DNA of 64,000 nucleotides, from positions 372,001 to 436,000 of the forward strand of contig NZ_WQMS01000001.1 of assembly GCF_009753715.1 (NCBI RefSeq). Reading direction: 5' to 3'. The DNA comes from Sphingomonas horti (GTDB taxonomy: Bacteria; Pseudomonadota; Alphaproteobacteria; Sphingomonadales; Sphingomonadaceae). The position numbers and the translations under genes are program-made. Of the stretch, positions 8,612-17,457 are shown in pieces (the stretch's first letter is position 1; each line of letters starts with the position of its first letter). The notes under the pieces are model-generated. The model saw only the letters and a list, made by a program, of their open reading frames with translations, was not told the DNA's origin and searched no databases.

Positions 8612-8700
8612 CCGTTCGGCCTGAGCTTGTCGAAGGCCTGCCTTTCTTACCGCATTGACCTAAGAAGAAGGGAGGGCTTCGACAAGCTCAGCTCGAACGG
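8612..8700. repeat. Long inverted repeat, family C (CCGTTCG...CGAACGG)
   Basis: Arms built on CTGAGCTTGTCGAAGGCC and the inverse GGGCTTCGACAAGCTCAG are flanked by CCGTTCG and CGAACGG, with a loop of about 35 bases. The element fills the gap between the arfB stop (8704) and the msrC start (8604). Only one copy was seen in the window. It can act as a terminator after arfB. Confidence 0.8.
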
Positions 8701-8703
8701 AGG

Positions 8704-9117
8704 TCAGTCCAGCCGCACCTTCCCTCGCCCCGCCTTCACCGCGCTGCGTTCCTTCTTCGCGTCCACACGCTTCGCCTTCGCGGCCTTGCTCGGCTTCGTC
8801 GCCTTGCGCTTGCGGGGCGAGAGATGCGCTCTCCCGACCAGTTCCGCCAGCCGGTCGCGGGCTTCGGCGCGATTGGCATCCTGGGTGCGGTGCGCACGGG
8901 CAGTGACGACGATCTCGCCTTCCTTGGTCCAGCGGCTGCCGGCGAGGCTCTTCAGCCGGGTATAGACGTCCGGGCGCAGGCGCAGCGCGAACACGTCCAG
9001 CCGCAGCTGCACTGCGCTCGCGACCTTATTGACGTTCTGCCCGCCTGGCCCGGTGGCAGCAAGAAAGCGCTCCTCCAGCGCATCTTCGGGCAGCGGCGGC
9101 CATTCGACCTTAGCCAT
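8704..9117 (-). CDS. arfB: Peptidyl-tRNA hydrolase ArfB (ribosome rescue)
   Basis: A 137-residue class-I release-factor-like domain without a stop-codon recognition domain. The catalytic GGQ is at residues 25-27 in TGPGGQNVNK. The C-terminus is a long Lys/Arg-rich tail (from about residue 105), the hallmark of ArfB, which inserts into the empty mRNA channel of stalled ribosomes and hydrolyses the peptidyl-tRNA. The ATG at 9117 overlaps the end of the upstream pseudouridine synthase gene by 8 bases, so the two are probably co-translated. Confidence 0.92.
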   Translation of the reverse strand: MAKVEWPPLPEDALEERFLAATGPGGQNVNKVASAVQLRLDVFALRLRPDVYTRLKSLAGSRWTKEGEIVVTARAHRTQDANRAEARDRLAELVGRAHLSPRKRKATKPSKAAKAKRVDAKKERSAVKAGRGKVRLD

Positions 9118-9778
9118 GCGCGAACGCCCCGAACCGTTCGGGCAGCGGTGCCTCCACGTCGATCGCGGGCTTGTTGTGGCGCGGCACGACGATCCGCATG
9201 GCGTGGAGCAGCATCGATGGGCCGCCTCGCCCATAGGTCGGATCACCGACGATCGGCAGCCCGAGGCCGCTCGCGGCGTGCACGCGAAGCTGGTGCGTGC
9301 GGCCGGTCTGCGGCTCGAAGCGCACCAGCGCGCGGCCGTCCTTCACGTCCAGCACGCTCCAGCGCGTGACGGCCGGCTTGCCTTTCTTCGCCGGAATGAT
9401 CCGCCAGCCCTGAGCGGCGGTGCTGACCTTGGACAGTGCCAGCTCGATCAAGCCTTCTTCCGCCCCGGGCACACCCTCCAGCACCGCGAGATAGGTCTTC
9501 TTCACATCTCCATTCGCGAAAGCGGCGGAGAAGCGCCGGTGCGCGCCATGGTTGCGGGCGAGCAGCAGGCAGCCGCTGGTATCGCGGTCGAGCCGGTGGA
9601 CGATGCCTGGCGGCCGCGCGAAGCCGAAGCGCAGATCGTCGACCATGTCGGCGAGCGCCGGCGTGCCGTCCTTGGGCCGATCGACCGGCAGGCCCGCAGG
9701 CTTGTCGATCACCAGCGCCTCGGCATCGATGAAAAGGGTGTTAACCACGACACAGCGCCTAGCGGCGAATCGGTCCAT
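9110..9778 (-). CDS. RluA-family pseudouridine synthase
   Basis: A 222-residue enzyme with the RluA signature HRLDRDTSG at residues 61-69, where D65 is the catalytic aspartate. The flanking family motifs LVIDKPAGLPVD near the N-terminus and GRTHQLRVHAA near residue 165 are also present. It isomerises uridine to pseudouridine in rRNA or tRNA; the exact target cannot be read from sequence. There is no S4 domain. The first ATG has no good ribosome-binding site, and a GTG about 10 codons downstream (9748) is an alternative start. Its stop overlaps arfB. Confidence 0.9.
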   Translation of the reverse strand: MDRFAARRCVVVNTLFIDAEALVIDKPAGLPVDRPKDGTPALADMVDDLRFGFARPPGIVHRLDRDTSGCLLLARNHGAHRRFSAAFANGDVKKTYLAVLEGVPGAEEGLIELALSKVSTAAQGWRIIPAKKGKPAVTRWSVLDVKDGRALVRFEPQTGRTHQLRVHAASGLGLPIVGDPTYGRGGPSMLLHAMRIVVPRHNKPAIDVEAPLPERFGAFAHG

Positions 9779-9835
9779 TGAACATGCACCGCGATCGGAA
9801 TGGGCCGACTCGCGGGAGCTAGCCGGAGACGGCCG

Positions 9836-9979
9836 ATGTTCTGGACCGCCGATTATGCGAAGCGCCGCCGCCTGGTTCGCTTGCTGCGCACCAATCCGCC
9901 GCTCCTGAGTTGGTGCCTGCGCCGCTACCGCCGGTTCCTGCCGGATCCGGACGGCAGCGCGCAGATCAATCCCGCCTAG
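9836..9979 (+). CDS. Small hypothetical protein, 47 residues
   Basis: A short frame beginning [18 protein letters not shown]. It is rich in arginine with a few aromatic residues and ends NPA just before the stop. GGAG lies about 9 bases upstream of the ATG. It occupies the gap between the divergent pseudouridine synthase gene and the wrbA stop, and overlaps the last 4 bases of wrbA. I recognise no family. Coding status rests only on the ribosome-binding site and otherwise empty space. Confidence 0.35.
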   Translation: MFWTADYAKRRRLVRLLRTNPPLLSWCLRRYRRFLPDPDGSAQINPA

Positions 9980-10554
9980 CCAAACAGTTTGCCTGCGGTC
10001 TCGGCCACCCGTCGGCCGAGATAGCGGGCGCCGCCCAGATCGGCTTCGCTCGGCTGACGCTCCCCGCGGCCGCCGGCGACCGTGGTCGCGCCGTAGGGGG
10101 CTCCGCCGACGACCTCGTCATGGCCCATCTGGGCGGCATAACCATAGTCGAGTCCCACCACCGTCAGCCCGAAGTGCAGCAGGTTGGTGATGATCGAGAA
10201 CAGGGTCGTCTCATTGCCGCCATGCTGCGTCGCCGACGAGGCAAAAGCGGCGCCAACCTTGCCGTTCAGCGCGCCCGACGCCCACAGACCGCCGGCCTGG
10301 TCGAGGAACATCGCCATCGGGCCGCTCATCCGGCCGAAGCGCGTGCCGGTGCCGACCACGATCGCGTCATAGTTGGCAAGCTCGGCAACATCGAGCGTCG
10401 GCGCGTCCGGCCGCGCGGCCTGGACGCCGGGAAGATCGGGCACGCGGCGGACATCGACCTCCGCGCCGGCCTCCCGCGCGCCTTCGGCGACCGCATCCGC
10501 CATCTGCGCGATGTGGCCGAAGGTGGAGTAGTAGAGGACTAGAACCTTGGACAT
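9976..10554 (-). CDS. wrbA: NAD(P)H:quinone oxidoreductase WrbA
   Basis: A 192-residue flavodoxin-fold protein. It starts with the FMN phosphate loop [10 protein letters not shown]. It continues with [19 protein letters not shown] and the WrbA-specific [13 protein letters not shown] segment, then [10 protein letters not shown]. WrbA performs two-electron reduction of quinones and protects against redox cycling. The gene follows the pirin gene with an 11-base gap, and both are divergent from a LysR regulator, so the pair is probably one LysR-controlled unit. Confidence 0.94.
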   Translation of the reverse strand: MSKVLVLYYSTFGHIAQMADAVAEGAREAGAEVDVRRVPDLPGVQAARPDAPTLDVAELANYDAIVVGTGTRFGRMSGPMAMFLDQAGGLWASGALNGKVGAAFASSATQHGGNETTLFSIITNLLHFGLTVVGLDYGYAAQMGHDEVVGGAPYGATTVAGGRGERQPSEADLGGARYLGRRVAETAGKLFG

Positions 10555-10565
10555 TTCTTTTCTCC

Positions 10566-11270
10566 TTATTCGCTGTCGACCATCACCAGCTCCGCATCCT
10601 CGCGGGCCGTGATGCGGATGGTGTCGCCGCCGGTCAGCGCGGCGCCGTCGCGGGCCTTGAGTGCGGTGCCATCGACATCGACCGCGCCGGTCGCCGGCAC
10701 CAGATAGGCGTGGCGGCCCTGGCCGAGATCATAGTCCAGGCTCTCGCCGGCCTTCAGCGTCGCGCCGAGCACGCGGGCATCGGCGCGGATCGGCAGGGCG
10801 CCGGCTTCGATCTCATCGGCAAAGCCGCTGGCGAGCGTCACGAACCTGCCTGACCGATCGCCCTTCGGGAACGGCTTTGCGCCCCAGCTGGGGGCGCCGC
10901 CCGGCCGCTTCGGCTCGATCCAGATCTGGAACAGGGTCGTCGTCTCGGGCTCCAGATTATATTCGGCGTGGCGGACGCCGGTGCCGGCACTCATCACCTG
11001 CACGTCACCCGCAGCGGTGCGGCCGGTATTGCCCATCGAGTCCTGGTGCGTGATCGCGCCCTGGCGGACATAGGTGATGATCTCCATGTCGCGGTGCGGA
11101 TGCGGCGGGAAGCCGCTGTTCGCGGCGATCTCGTCGTCGTTCCAGACGCGCAGGGCACCCCAGCCCATCCGCCTCGGATCGTAATAATTGGCGAAGGAAA
11201 AATGGTGGCGGGCGTTCAGCCAGCCGTGATCGGCATGGCCGAGGCTTTCGAACGAACGTTTCTCAATCAT
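10566..11270 (-). CDS. Pirin family protein (cupin; possible quercetinase)
   Basis: A 234-residue bicupin. The N-terminal block is [17 protein letters not shown], followed by [16 protein letters not shown] with the metal-binding histidines, then [15 protein letters not shown] with a further conserved His and the usual glutamate. Bacterial pirins bind iron and some oxidise quercetin-type flavonols. The gene precedes wrbA by 11 bases and is divergent from a LysR gene; in related bacteria this trio is often an electrophile or quinone response set. Confidence 0.92.
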   Translation of the reverse strand: MIEKRSFESLGHADHGWLNARHHFSFANYYDPRRMGWGALRVWNDDEIAANSGFPPHPHRDMEIITYVRQGAITHQDSMGNTGRTAAGDVQVMSAGTGVRHAEYNLEPETTTLFQIWIEPKRPGGAPSWGAKPFPKGDRSGRFVTLASGFADEIEAGALPIRADARVLGATLKAGESLDYDLGQGRHAYLVPATGAVDVDGTALKARDGAALTGGDTIRITAREDAELVMVDSE

Positions 11271-11356
11271 GGTCAGTCTCCCGACTTGCTTGCAATCGAG
11301 ATAGGGCGCAGGATCGAATCAGAAAGAGAAACGTCGGAAACTCATCGTTTCGGAAT

Positions 11357-12253
11357 ATGCGCCTACCTGATTTCGAAGCCTGGGCGATCTTCGCCGCCGT
11401 GGTCGAGCATCGCTCGTTCAGCGCTGCCGCGCGGGCGCTCGGCCTGTCCAAGGCCACGGTGTCCAAGGCCGTCACCCGGCTCGAAGCGCATCTGGGCGCC
11501 AGTCTGTTCCATCGGACCTCGCGCGCCCTGACGCTGACGGAGACCGGGCGGTCGCTGGCGCCCCGCGCCCGCCGCATTCTCGACGAAGCCGTCTGCGCGG
11601 AGGAGGAAGCGAGCGACGCCGCCAGCGCACCCAAGGGCCTGGTCCGGCTCGCCGCGCCGATGACGTTCGGGCTGGAGCGCGTCGCGCCGGCGATCGCCGA
11701 ATTCCTGGGCGACAATCCCGGGATCACGATCGATCTCTGCCTCGACGATCGCAGGATCGACCTGGTCGAGCAGGGAGTCGACGTGGCGCTGCGGATCGCG
11801 CAGCTCCCCGACAGCTCGCTGCGCGCCCGCCGGCTGATGCCGATCCGCGCCCATGTCGTCGCGAGCGCGGCCTATTTCGGCGCCCATGGCCGGCCTTCCC
11901 ATCCCGCCGAGCTCGCCGAACATCGCTGCCTCTGGTACGCGAACAGCGAGGTGTGGCGCTTCACCGGGCCCGGCGGCGAGCAGGTCTCGGTCAAGCCCGA
12001 AGGTCCGCTGCGGTCGAGCAGCGGCGAGGCGATGCTGCCGGCGCTTCGGGCCGGGCTCGGCATCACCGTTCTGCCCGACTTCATCGTTGCGGCCGATCTT
12101 GAGGAGCGCAGGCTGGAGGCGGTCCTGGCCGAATGGTCGCCGCCGCCGATCGCGCTGCACCTGGTCACGCCGCCCAATCCGCTCCGCCCGGCGCGCGTCG
12201 AGGCGCTGATCCGCTTCCTTGTCGAGCATTTCTCCGGCAAGTCCGCCCGATGA
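11357..12253 (+). CDS. LysR-type transcriptional regulator
   Basis: A 298-residue regulator. Residues 1 to about 60 form the winged helix-turn-helix (FAAVVEHRSFSAAARALGLSKATVSKAVTRLEAHLGASLF), and residues about 90-295 the periplasmic-binding-type effector domain. It is divergent from pirin-wrbA across an 86-base gap (11271-11356), the usual geometry for a LysR gene and its target. Quinone or aromatic-electrophile sensing is a guess from those neighbours. Its stop overlaps the NUDIX start (ATGA), so the two are co-transcribed. Confidence 0.92.
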   Translation: MRLPDFEAWAIFAAVVEHRSFSAAARALGLSKATVSKAVTRLEAHLGASLFHRTSRALTLTETGRSLAPRARRILDEAVCAEEEASDAASAPKGLVRLAAPMTFGLERVAPAIAEFLGDNPGITIDLCLDDRRIDLVEQGVDVALRIAQLPDSSLRARRLMPIRAHVVASAAYFGAHGRPSHPAELAEHRCLWYANSEVWRFTGPGGEQVSVKPEGPLRSSSGEAMLPALRAGLGITVLPDFIVAADLEERRLEAVLAEWSPPPIALHLVTPPNPLRPARVEALIRFLVEHFSGKSAR

Positions 12254-12903
12254 TCGAAGCGATTCCCGCCGCCACGCTCGTCCTGTTCCGCGACCGCGGC
12301 GGCACCGCGCCGGAGCTGCTGATCACCCAGCGCGCGGCGGGCATGGCGTTCGCCGGCGGCGCGCTTGTCTTCCCCGGCGGCCGCATCGACCCGGAGGACG
12401 AGGTCCGCGCCGCGCGGCACCCGGAGCTGCCGCGAGAGGATGCGGCCGCGCGAATCGCGGCACTGCGCGAGACGGTCGAGGAAGTCGGCTTCGATTTTGG
12501 CCTCGACATCCACAACCTGACGCCGTTCGCGCGCTGGCTGCCCAAGCACCGCCAGGCCCGCAATTTCGACACGCGCTTCTACATCGCGGCCGTGTCCGCC
12601 GATGCGCCCGAACCGAAGGTGGACGGAGGCGAGACCGTCCGCGCTTTCTGGTCGAGCGCGAGCGACGTGCTCGCCATGTGCGATCGCGGCGAAGCGGACA
12701 TCATCTTCCCGACCCGCCGCAACCTCGAACGACTCGCCCAGTTCGGCAGCTTCGACGAAGCGGTGGCGCACGCCCTCGCCCATCCGATCGTCCCGATCAC
12801 GCCGTTTCACGAAGAGCGCGAGGACGGACCCTGGCTCTGCATCCCGGACGGCCTCGGCTATCCGGTGACGGCGGAGAAATGGACGAGCGTGATCCGGGGA
12901 TAG
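12250..12903 (+). CDS. NUDIX hydrolase
   Basis: A 217-residue NUDIX protein. The Nudix box is GG(A)LVFPGGRIDPEDE..., with the catalytic helix continuing as ALRETVEEVGFDFG; the insertion between the two halves is longer than in the canonical 23-residue box. It resembles the RNSP-L/NUDT19 subgroup that hydrolyses nucleoside diphosphates or CoA-like substrates. The start is the ATG at 12250 overlapping the LysR stop. The substrate is not determinable. Confidence 0.88.
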   Translation: MIEAIPAATLVLFRDRGGTAPELLITQRAAGMAFAGGALVFPGGRIDPEDEVRAARHPELPREDAAARIAALRETVEEVGFDFGLDIHNLTPFARWLPKHRQARNFDTRFYIAAVSADAPEPKVDGGETVRAFWSSASDVLAMCDRGEADIIFPTRRNLERLAQFGSFDEAVAHALAHPIVPITPFHEEREDGPWLCIPDGLGYPVTAEKWTSVIRG

Positions 12904-12907
12904 TAGC

Positions 12908-12988
12908 TCGTCATCCCGGGCCTGAGCCGGGACTCACCGTCTACCCTCGCCGGAAGAAGCTAGCCCCGGATCAAGCCCGGGATGACGG
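12908..12988. repeat. Palindromic repeat, family B
   Basis: Bounded by CGTCATCCCGGGCCTGAGCC and GGATCAAGCCCGGGATGACGG. It sits between the NUDIX stop and the extensin-like gene. It covers the earliest possible ATG (12982) of the latter, which is one reason to prefer the later start. Confidence 0.78.
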
Positions 12989-12996
12989 AGAAGGTG

Positions 12997-13728
12997 ATGC
13001 GAATAGCTGGCCGGTTATGGCGCGCGACGATCTTCGCCCTCGTCCTGATCGCGCTGATCTGCTGGTATTTGGTCTGGACCCGCGCCCACCCGCAGGACTC
13101 GCCCTTCACCGCGCTCGACCTGACCCAGCCCATCGGCATGTTCACCGGCCGCAAGATCGCCGGCCTGCGGGAAGACACGCGCGAGTGCGAGACTTTGCTG
13201 TTCCGCGCCGGCATCCGCTACCGCACGCTGCCGCCCGCCGGAACCGGGCAATGCGCCTATGACGACGCGGTGCGGCTGACCAGAGGCGGTGCGCTGTCGG
13301 CCGGCTTCCGGCCGGAACGGCTGGACGTCTCCTGCGCCGTCGCTGCCGGCCTTGCGGTGTGGGAGCGGCAGGTCGTCCAGCCCGCCGCCGAGCGCTTCCT
13401 CGGTACGCGCGTGACGACGGTCGAGCATTACGGCAGCTATTCGTGCCGGCGCATGTACGGCCGCGCGACCGGCGACTGGAGCGAGCACGCCCGCGCCAAT
13501 GCGCTCGACGTGGCTGGCTTCCGCCTCAGCGACGGCCGTCGCGTCACCGTCGTCGCCGACTGGAACGAAGGCACGCTCAAGGAACAGCAGTTCCTGCGCG
13601 AAGTCCGCGACGGCGCGTGCAAGGTTTTCGCCACGGTGCTGGGCCCGGGCTACAACGCCGCGCATCGGGATCACCTGCACCTGGACCAGGCAGCGCGCGG
13701 CGAGCTGGGCTGGCGGGCGTGCAGGTGA
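12997..13728 (+). CDS. Extensin-like C-terminal domain protein (peptidoglycan/cell-envelope associated)
   Basis: A 243-residue protein with one N-terminal membrane anchor (about residues 8-28, ATIFALVLIALICWYLVW) and a periplasmic extensin-like domain. The domain shows the conserved cysteines (CETLLFRAGI, CAYDDAV, DVSCAV, SYSCRRMYG), HARANALDVAGF, and a C-terminal HRDHLHLD block reminiscent of LAS-type zinc peptidases. A role in cell-wall turnover is likely but unproven. I choose the ATG at 12997, preceded by GGAGAAGG, over the ATG at 12982, which lies inside a repeat. It converges on putA. Confidence 0.85.
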   Translation: MRIAGRLWRATIFALVLIALICWYLVWTRAHPQDSPFTALDLTQPIGMFTGRKIAGLREDTRECETLLFRAGIRYRTLPPAGTGQCAYDDAVRLTRGGALSAGFRPERLDVSCAVAAGLAVWERQVVQPAAERFLGTRVTTVEHYGSYSCRRMYGRATGDWSEHARANALDVAGFRLSDGRRVTVVADWNEGTLKEQQFLREVRDGACKVFATVLGPGYNAAHRDHLHLDQAARGELGWRACR

Positions 13729-13733
13729 CCAAC

Positions 13734-13759
13734 CCCCTCTCCCGCTTGCGGGAGAGGGG
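13734..13759. terminator. 12-bp hairpin between converging genes
   Basis: CCCCTCTCCCGC and GCGGGAGAGGGG pair perfectly around a TT loop. It lies between the extensin-like stop (13728) and the putA stop (13765). It is a half unit of palindromic repeat family A and probably terminates transcription from both sides; there is no T-run. Confidence 0.6.
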
Positions 13760-13764
13760 CTGGT

Positions 13765-16700
13765 TCAGAACCCGATGTCGTCCAAGCTCAGCAGCGTCGC
13801 GTTGCCGCCGGAGCTGGTGGTGTCGGTGCTCGTCACCCGCTCAGCGCAGAAGCGCGGCAGATAATGCGGGCCGCCGGCCTTGGGGCCGGTGCCGCTGAAC
13901 CCTTCGCCGCCGAACGGCTGCGAACCCACGATCGCACCGATCATCGAGCGATTGACGTAGAGGTTCCCCACCCGCGCCAGCGCCTCGACCGTCTCGGCCG
14001 ATCGCGCGATACGGCTGTGCAGGCCCATCGTCAGGCCGAAGCCCTTGGCGTTGACGTGATCGATCGTGCGCTCCAGCTCGCCCGCCTTCCACGTCGCGAC
14101 GTGGAGCAGCGGCCCGAACCATTCGCGGTTCAGGTCGTCCATGCTGCGCAGCCGGATCGCGGTCGGGGGCACGAAATTGCCTTCCGCCGGCACGTCGATC
14201 GTCTTGATCCAGCTGTTCCGCGTCGCCTCGCGCCGGCCCATCAGATTGTCATAGGCCTGGCGGTCGATCACCGGCCCGACATCTGTGGCGGGATCGGCGG
14301 GATCGCCGACGATCAGCGTGTCCATCGCGCCCGACAGCATCTCGAGCGTCGACTCGGCAATCTCTTCCTGCAGCAGCAGCAGCCTGAGCGCCGAGCAGCG
14401 CTGGCCGGCGGAGCGGAAGCTGGAGGTGACGACGTCCTGCACCACCTGCTCGGCCAGTGCGGTCGAATCGACGATCATCGCGTTGACGCCGCCGGTCTCG
14501 GCGATCAGCGGCACCAGCGGCCGGTCCTCGTTCGCCAGCAACTCCCGCGCGATCTTGCGCGCGGTGGCGGTCGATCCGGTGAAGGCGACGCCGGCGACGC
14601 GCGGATCGGCGACCAGGGCGGCACCGACTTCGGGCCCGCCCGGCGCCAGGATCAGCACGTCCTCCGGAATGCCGGCCTGATGCGCCAGCTCGACCGCGCG
14701 CGCGGCGATGCGCGGCGTCTGCGGCGCGGGCTTGGCGACAACGGCATTGCCGGCGACCAGCGCCGCGACCGTCTGGCCCAGAAAGATCGCGAGCGGGAAA
14801 TTCCATGGCGCGATCGTCGCCCACACGCCGCGCCCTTCGTGGCGCAGCACGTTGCGTTCGCCGGTCGGCCCCGGCAGCTCGATCGGCACCAGATGCGCGC
14901 GCGCCTGGTCAGCATAATAGCGGCAGAAATCGACGGCCTCACGCACTTCGGCGAGCGCGTCGGGAATGGTCTTGCGTGCTTCATGCACGCAGATCGCCAT
15001 CAGCTCGGTGCGGTGCTGTTCCAGCAGGTCCGCGAGCCGCTCAAGGCAGGCGGCGCGCTCGTGCACCGGTCGCGCGGTCCAGTCGGGATAGGCTTGTTGT
15101 GCCCTCGCCACCATCTCGCTCGGTGTGCTCCGGCGAAGGCCGGAGCCCTGTTCCGCACCGCTCGGGCCTTTGCCGGAGCAATCGGAGATCGCCTTTGCCA
15201 CGGCCGCCAGCGTGTCTTTGTCCTGAAGATCAATCCCCTCGCTGTTCCGCCGTTCCGGCGCGAACAGGTCGCGCGGCAGCGGGATGCTCGGGTGCCGTTC
15301 TCCGCCAACCTTCGCGATCTTCTCGACGGGGTCGGCGAGCAATTCCTCGTCGGTCAGCCGCTCGTCGGCAAGCTGGTGGACGAAGCTGGAATTGGCGCCA
15401 TTCTCCAGCAGCCGCCGGACCAGATAGGCGAGCAGGTCGCGGTGTCCGCCGACCGGCGCGTAGATGCGGCAGTGATAGCCTTCCTCGCGCACCAGCCTCT
15501 CGTACAGCCCCTCGCCCATGCCGTGCAGCCGCTGGAACTCGAAGTCGCGGGACTTGCCCGCCCATTCGACGATCGTGGCGACGGTCAGCGCATTGTGGCT
15601 CGCAAAGGCCGGCGCGATGCCCTTGGCCGCCAGCATGTCCTTCGCACAGGCGAGATAGGAGACGTCGGTCGCCGCTTTGCGCGTGAACAGCGGGTAGTCA
15701 GACAGGCCCGCTTCCTGCGTGCGCTTGATCTCGCTGTCCCAATAGGCGCCCTTGACGAGGCGGACGTTCATTCGCCGTCCGGTCTCCTGCCCCAGCGCGT
15801 CGGCCCAGCCGATAACCGCGCGGCAACGCTTGCCATAGGCCTGGACCGCCATGCCATAGCCGTCCCAGCCCTTCAGCGCCGGCAGCCGCCCGACCGTCTC
15901 GATGATCTGGAGGCTCATTTCGAGCCGCTCCGATTCCTCCGCATCGACGGTCAGCGCGATGCCCTTCTGCGCCGCCTCGATGCAGAGCGCCTCCAGCATC
16001 TCGGTCAGCGCGGGAACGCAGCGCTCCCATTGCGGCACTTCGTAGCGCGGGTGCAGGGCCGACAGCTTGACCGAGACCGAATGGCCGGCCGCCGGATCGG
16101 ACCCGACCGCCTCGATGGCCCGCCGATAGGCGTCGAAATAGCGCTGGCCGTCGGGGAATGTGCGCGCCGCCTCGCCCAGCATGTCAAAGCTGGCGGTGAA
16201 GCCCCGATTTTCCGGCTTCTTCATCCGGCGCATCGCTTCGTCGATGGTGCGGCCCATCACGAAGACTTCGCCCATCATCTTCATTGCCGCGCCGACCGCC
16301 TGGCGGACGAACGGCTCGCCGGCGCGCGCGATCAGGCGGCGCAGCACCCCGCCCTGCCCGCCGTCGCTGACCAGCGCCTTGCCGATCACCAGCCCCCAGG
16401 TCGCGGTGTTGACCAGCTTGGACGAGCTCTTGCCCTTGTGCGCGCTCCAGTCCGCATCGCCGAATTTGTCCGCGATCAGCTGGTCGGCGGTCTCCGGATC
16501 GGGGACGCGCAGGAACGCCTCGGCCAGCGACAGCAGCGCCACGCCTTCCGACGAGTTCAGCCGGTATTGCTGCAGGAACTGGTTCACCCACCCGCTCGAT
16601 TGCGCGGCGCGCAGATCGGCGAGCAGCCCCAGCGCTACCTGAACGGCGCCCTCGCGCTCGGCGGGGGTGAGTCGTGCATGCGCCAGCAGCGGCTTCAGCA

Positions 16701-16767
16701 CTTCGGGCTCGGGCGCGCGGTGCAGCCGCTTCAGTTCGGCGTGAAAGGATGACGTTGCGGAATCCAT
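13765..16767 (-). CDS. putA: Bifunctional proline dehydrogenase / L-glutamate-gamma-semialdehyde dehydrogenase
   Basis: A 1000-residue PutA that oxidises proline to glutamate in two steps. The N-terminal part holds the PRODH barrel with FAD-site motifs (LTVDAEESERLEMSL, NVRLVKGAYWDSEIKRTQ, FASHNALTVATI, and the C-terminal EGLYERLVREEGYHCRIYAPVG region). From about residue 550 it is an aldehyde dehydrogenase: TIAPWNFPLAIF, FTGSTATARKIA, LIAETGGVNAMIVDS and the catalytic cysteine in FRSAGQRCSALR. No ribbon-helix-helix DNA-binding domain is seen at the N-terminus, so it is not an autoregulator. A palindromic repeat (15125-15180) encodes part of the inter-domain linker. It is divergent from maoC over 85 bases. 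Confidence 0.96.
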   Translation of the reverse strand: MDSATSSFHAELKRLHRAPEPEVLKPLLAHARLTPAEREGAVQVALGLLADLRAAQSSGWVNQFLQQYRLNSSEGVALLSLAEAFLRVPDPETADQLIADKFGDADWSAHKGKSSSKLVNTATWGLVIGKALVSDGGQGGVLRRLIARAGEPFVRQAVGAAMKMMGEVFVMGRTIDEAMRRMKKPENRGFTASFDMLGEAARTFPDGQRYFDAYRRAIEAVGSDPAAGHSVSVKLSALHPRYEVPQWERCVPALTEMLEALCIEAAQKGIALTVDAEESERLEMSLQIIETVGRLPALKGWDGYGMAVQAYGKRCRAVIGWADALGQETGRRMNVRLVKGAYWDSEIKRTQEAGLSDYPLFTRKAATDVSYLACAKDMLAAKGIAPAFASHNALTVATIVEWAGKSRDFEFQRLHGMGEGLYERLVREEGYHCRIYAPVGGHRDLLAYLVRRLLENGANSSFVHQLADERLTDEELLADPVEKIAKVGGERHPSIPLPRDLFAPERRNSEGIDLQDKDTLAAVAKAISDCSGKGPSGAEQGSGLRRSTPSEMVARAQQAYPDWTARPVHERAACLERLADLLEQHRTELMAICVHEARKTIPDALAEVREAVDFCRYYADQARAHLVPIELPGPTGERNVLRHEGRGVWATIAPWNFPLAIFLGQTVAALVAGNAVVAKPAPQTPRIAARAVELAHQAGIPEDVLILAPGGPEVGAALVADPRVAGVAFTGSTATARKIARELLANEDRPLVPLIAETGGVNAMIVDSTALAEQVVQDVVTSSFRSAGQRCSALRLLLLQEEIAESTLEMLSGAMDTLIVGDPADPATDVGPVIDRQAYDNLMGRREATRNSWIKTIDVPAEGNFVPPTAIRLRSMDDLNREWFGPLLHVATWKAGELERTIDHVNAKGFGLTMGLHSRIARSAETVEALARVGNLYVNRSMIGAIVGSQPFGGEGFSGTGPKAGGPHYLPRFCAERVTSTDTTSSGGNATLLSLDDIGF
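15125..15180. repeat. Palindromic repeat, family D, inside putA
   Basis: Arms TGCTCCGGCGAAGGCC and the inverse GGCCTTTGCCGGAGCA flank a 23-base centre. The repeat is in frame and encodes about residues 529-548 of PutA, between the two catalytic domains. Confidence 0.75.
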
Positions 16768-16852
16768 GGCTCTTGGTCCCGCCCTTGCCGGGCGCTTGAT
16801 TTCAGGGGATTGAGCGGCGCCTATGCGACAGATTGCAGGGTGAAGGAAGAGC

Positions 16853-17314
16853 ATGGCGAAAACAGTCAGCATCGACGAATATCGGGGCCTGATCGGGCAG
16901 CATCTGGGCACGTCAGAATGGGTGACGGTCGACCAGGCGATGATCGACAAATTCGCCGACGCGACCGGCGATCATCAGTTCATCCATGTCGATATCGAGA
17001 AGGCGAAGCTGACGCCGTTCGGCGGCACGATCGCGCACGGATTCCTGACCTTGTCGCTGCTGCCGCTGCTGAACCAGCTGACCGATATGCCGCGGGTCGG
17101 CGGCATCAAGATGGGCGTGAACTACGGCAGCAACCGCCTGCGCTTCCTCGCTCCCGTCCGCGCCGGCAAGCGCGTGCGCGGCCATTTCAAGCTGCTGGAG
17201 TTCGATGAGAAGCGGCCCGGCCAGTGCCAGCAGACCACCGAAGTCACGGTCGAGATCGAAGGCGAGGACAAGCCGGCGCTGATCGCCGAGTGGATCGGGC
17301 AGTTCTTCGTCTGA
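16853..17314 (+). CDS. MaoC-family dehydratase (hotdog fold)
   Basis: A 153-residue single hotdog domain with the R-hydratase signature: FADATGDHQFIHVDIEKA, carrying the catalytic Asp and His, followed by GGTIAHGFLTLSLLP. Such proteins hydrate enoyl-CoA to R-3-hydroxyacyl-CoA, feeding beta-oxidation intermediates to other pathways. AAGGAAG lies just upstream of the ATG. A perfect terminator hairpin follows the stop. The acyl-CoA thiolase 1 kb downstream may be functionally related but is separated by a PEP-CTERM gene. Confidence 0.9.
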   Translation: MAKTVSIDEYRGLIGQHLGTSEWVTVDQAMIDKFADATGDHQFIHVDIEKAKLTPFGGTIAHGFLTLSLLPLLNQLTDMPRVGGIKMGVNYGSNRLRFLAPVRAGKRVRGHFKLLEFDEKRPGQCQQTTEVTVEIEGEDKPALIAEWIGQFFV

Positions 17315-17335
17315 ACGTCCCGTTGCGGGACGTTT
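17314..17335 (+). terminator. Intrinsic terminator after maoC-family gene
   Basis: AACGTCCCG and CGGGACGTT pair perfectly around a TTG loop directly after the stop codon; only three T residues follow. Confidence 0.6.
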
Positions 17336-17457
17336 GCATGGAATAACGCCGAATTCCACGACCTTGTCCAACTTTACCGATACGGCCCGGCAACGTACCG
17401 CTATGCCCGCCCTGCCCAACCGGCTCGGAAGGGCCAACAAACCGAAGGGGTGTGAGT

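Noticed and set aside
13864-16752. A 962-codon open frame on the plus strand opposite putA, and similar long frames opposite lpdA, the kinases and the matrixin region
   Set aside because: They are Arg/His/Asp-rich products of GC-skewed antisense frames with no recognisable domain, lying opposite well-identified genes.
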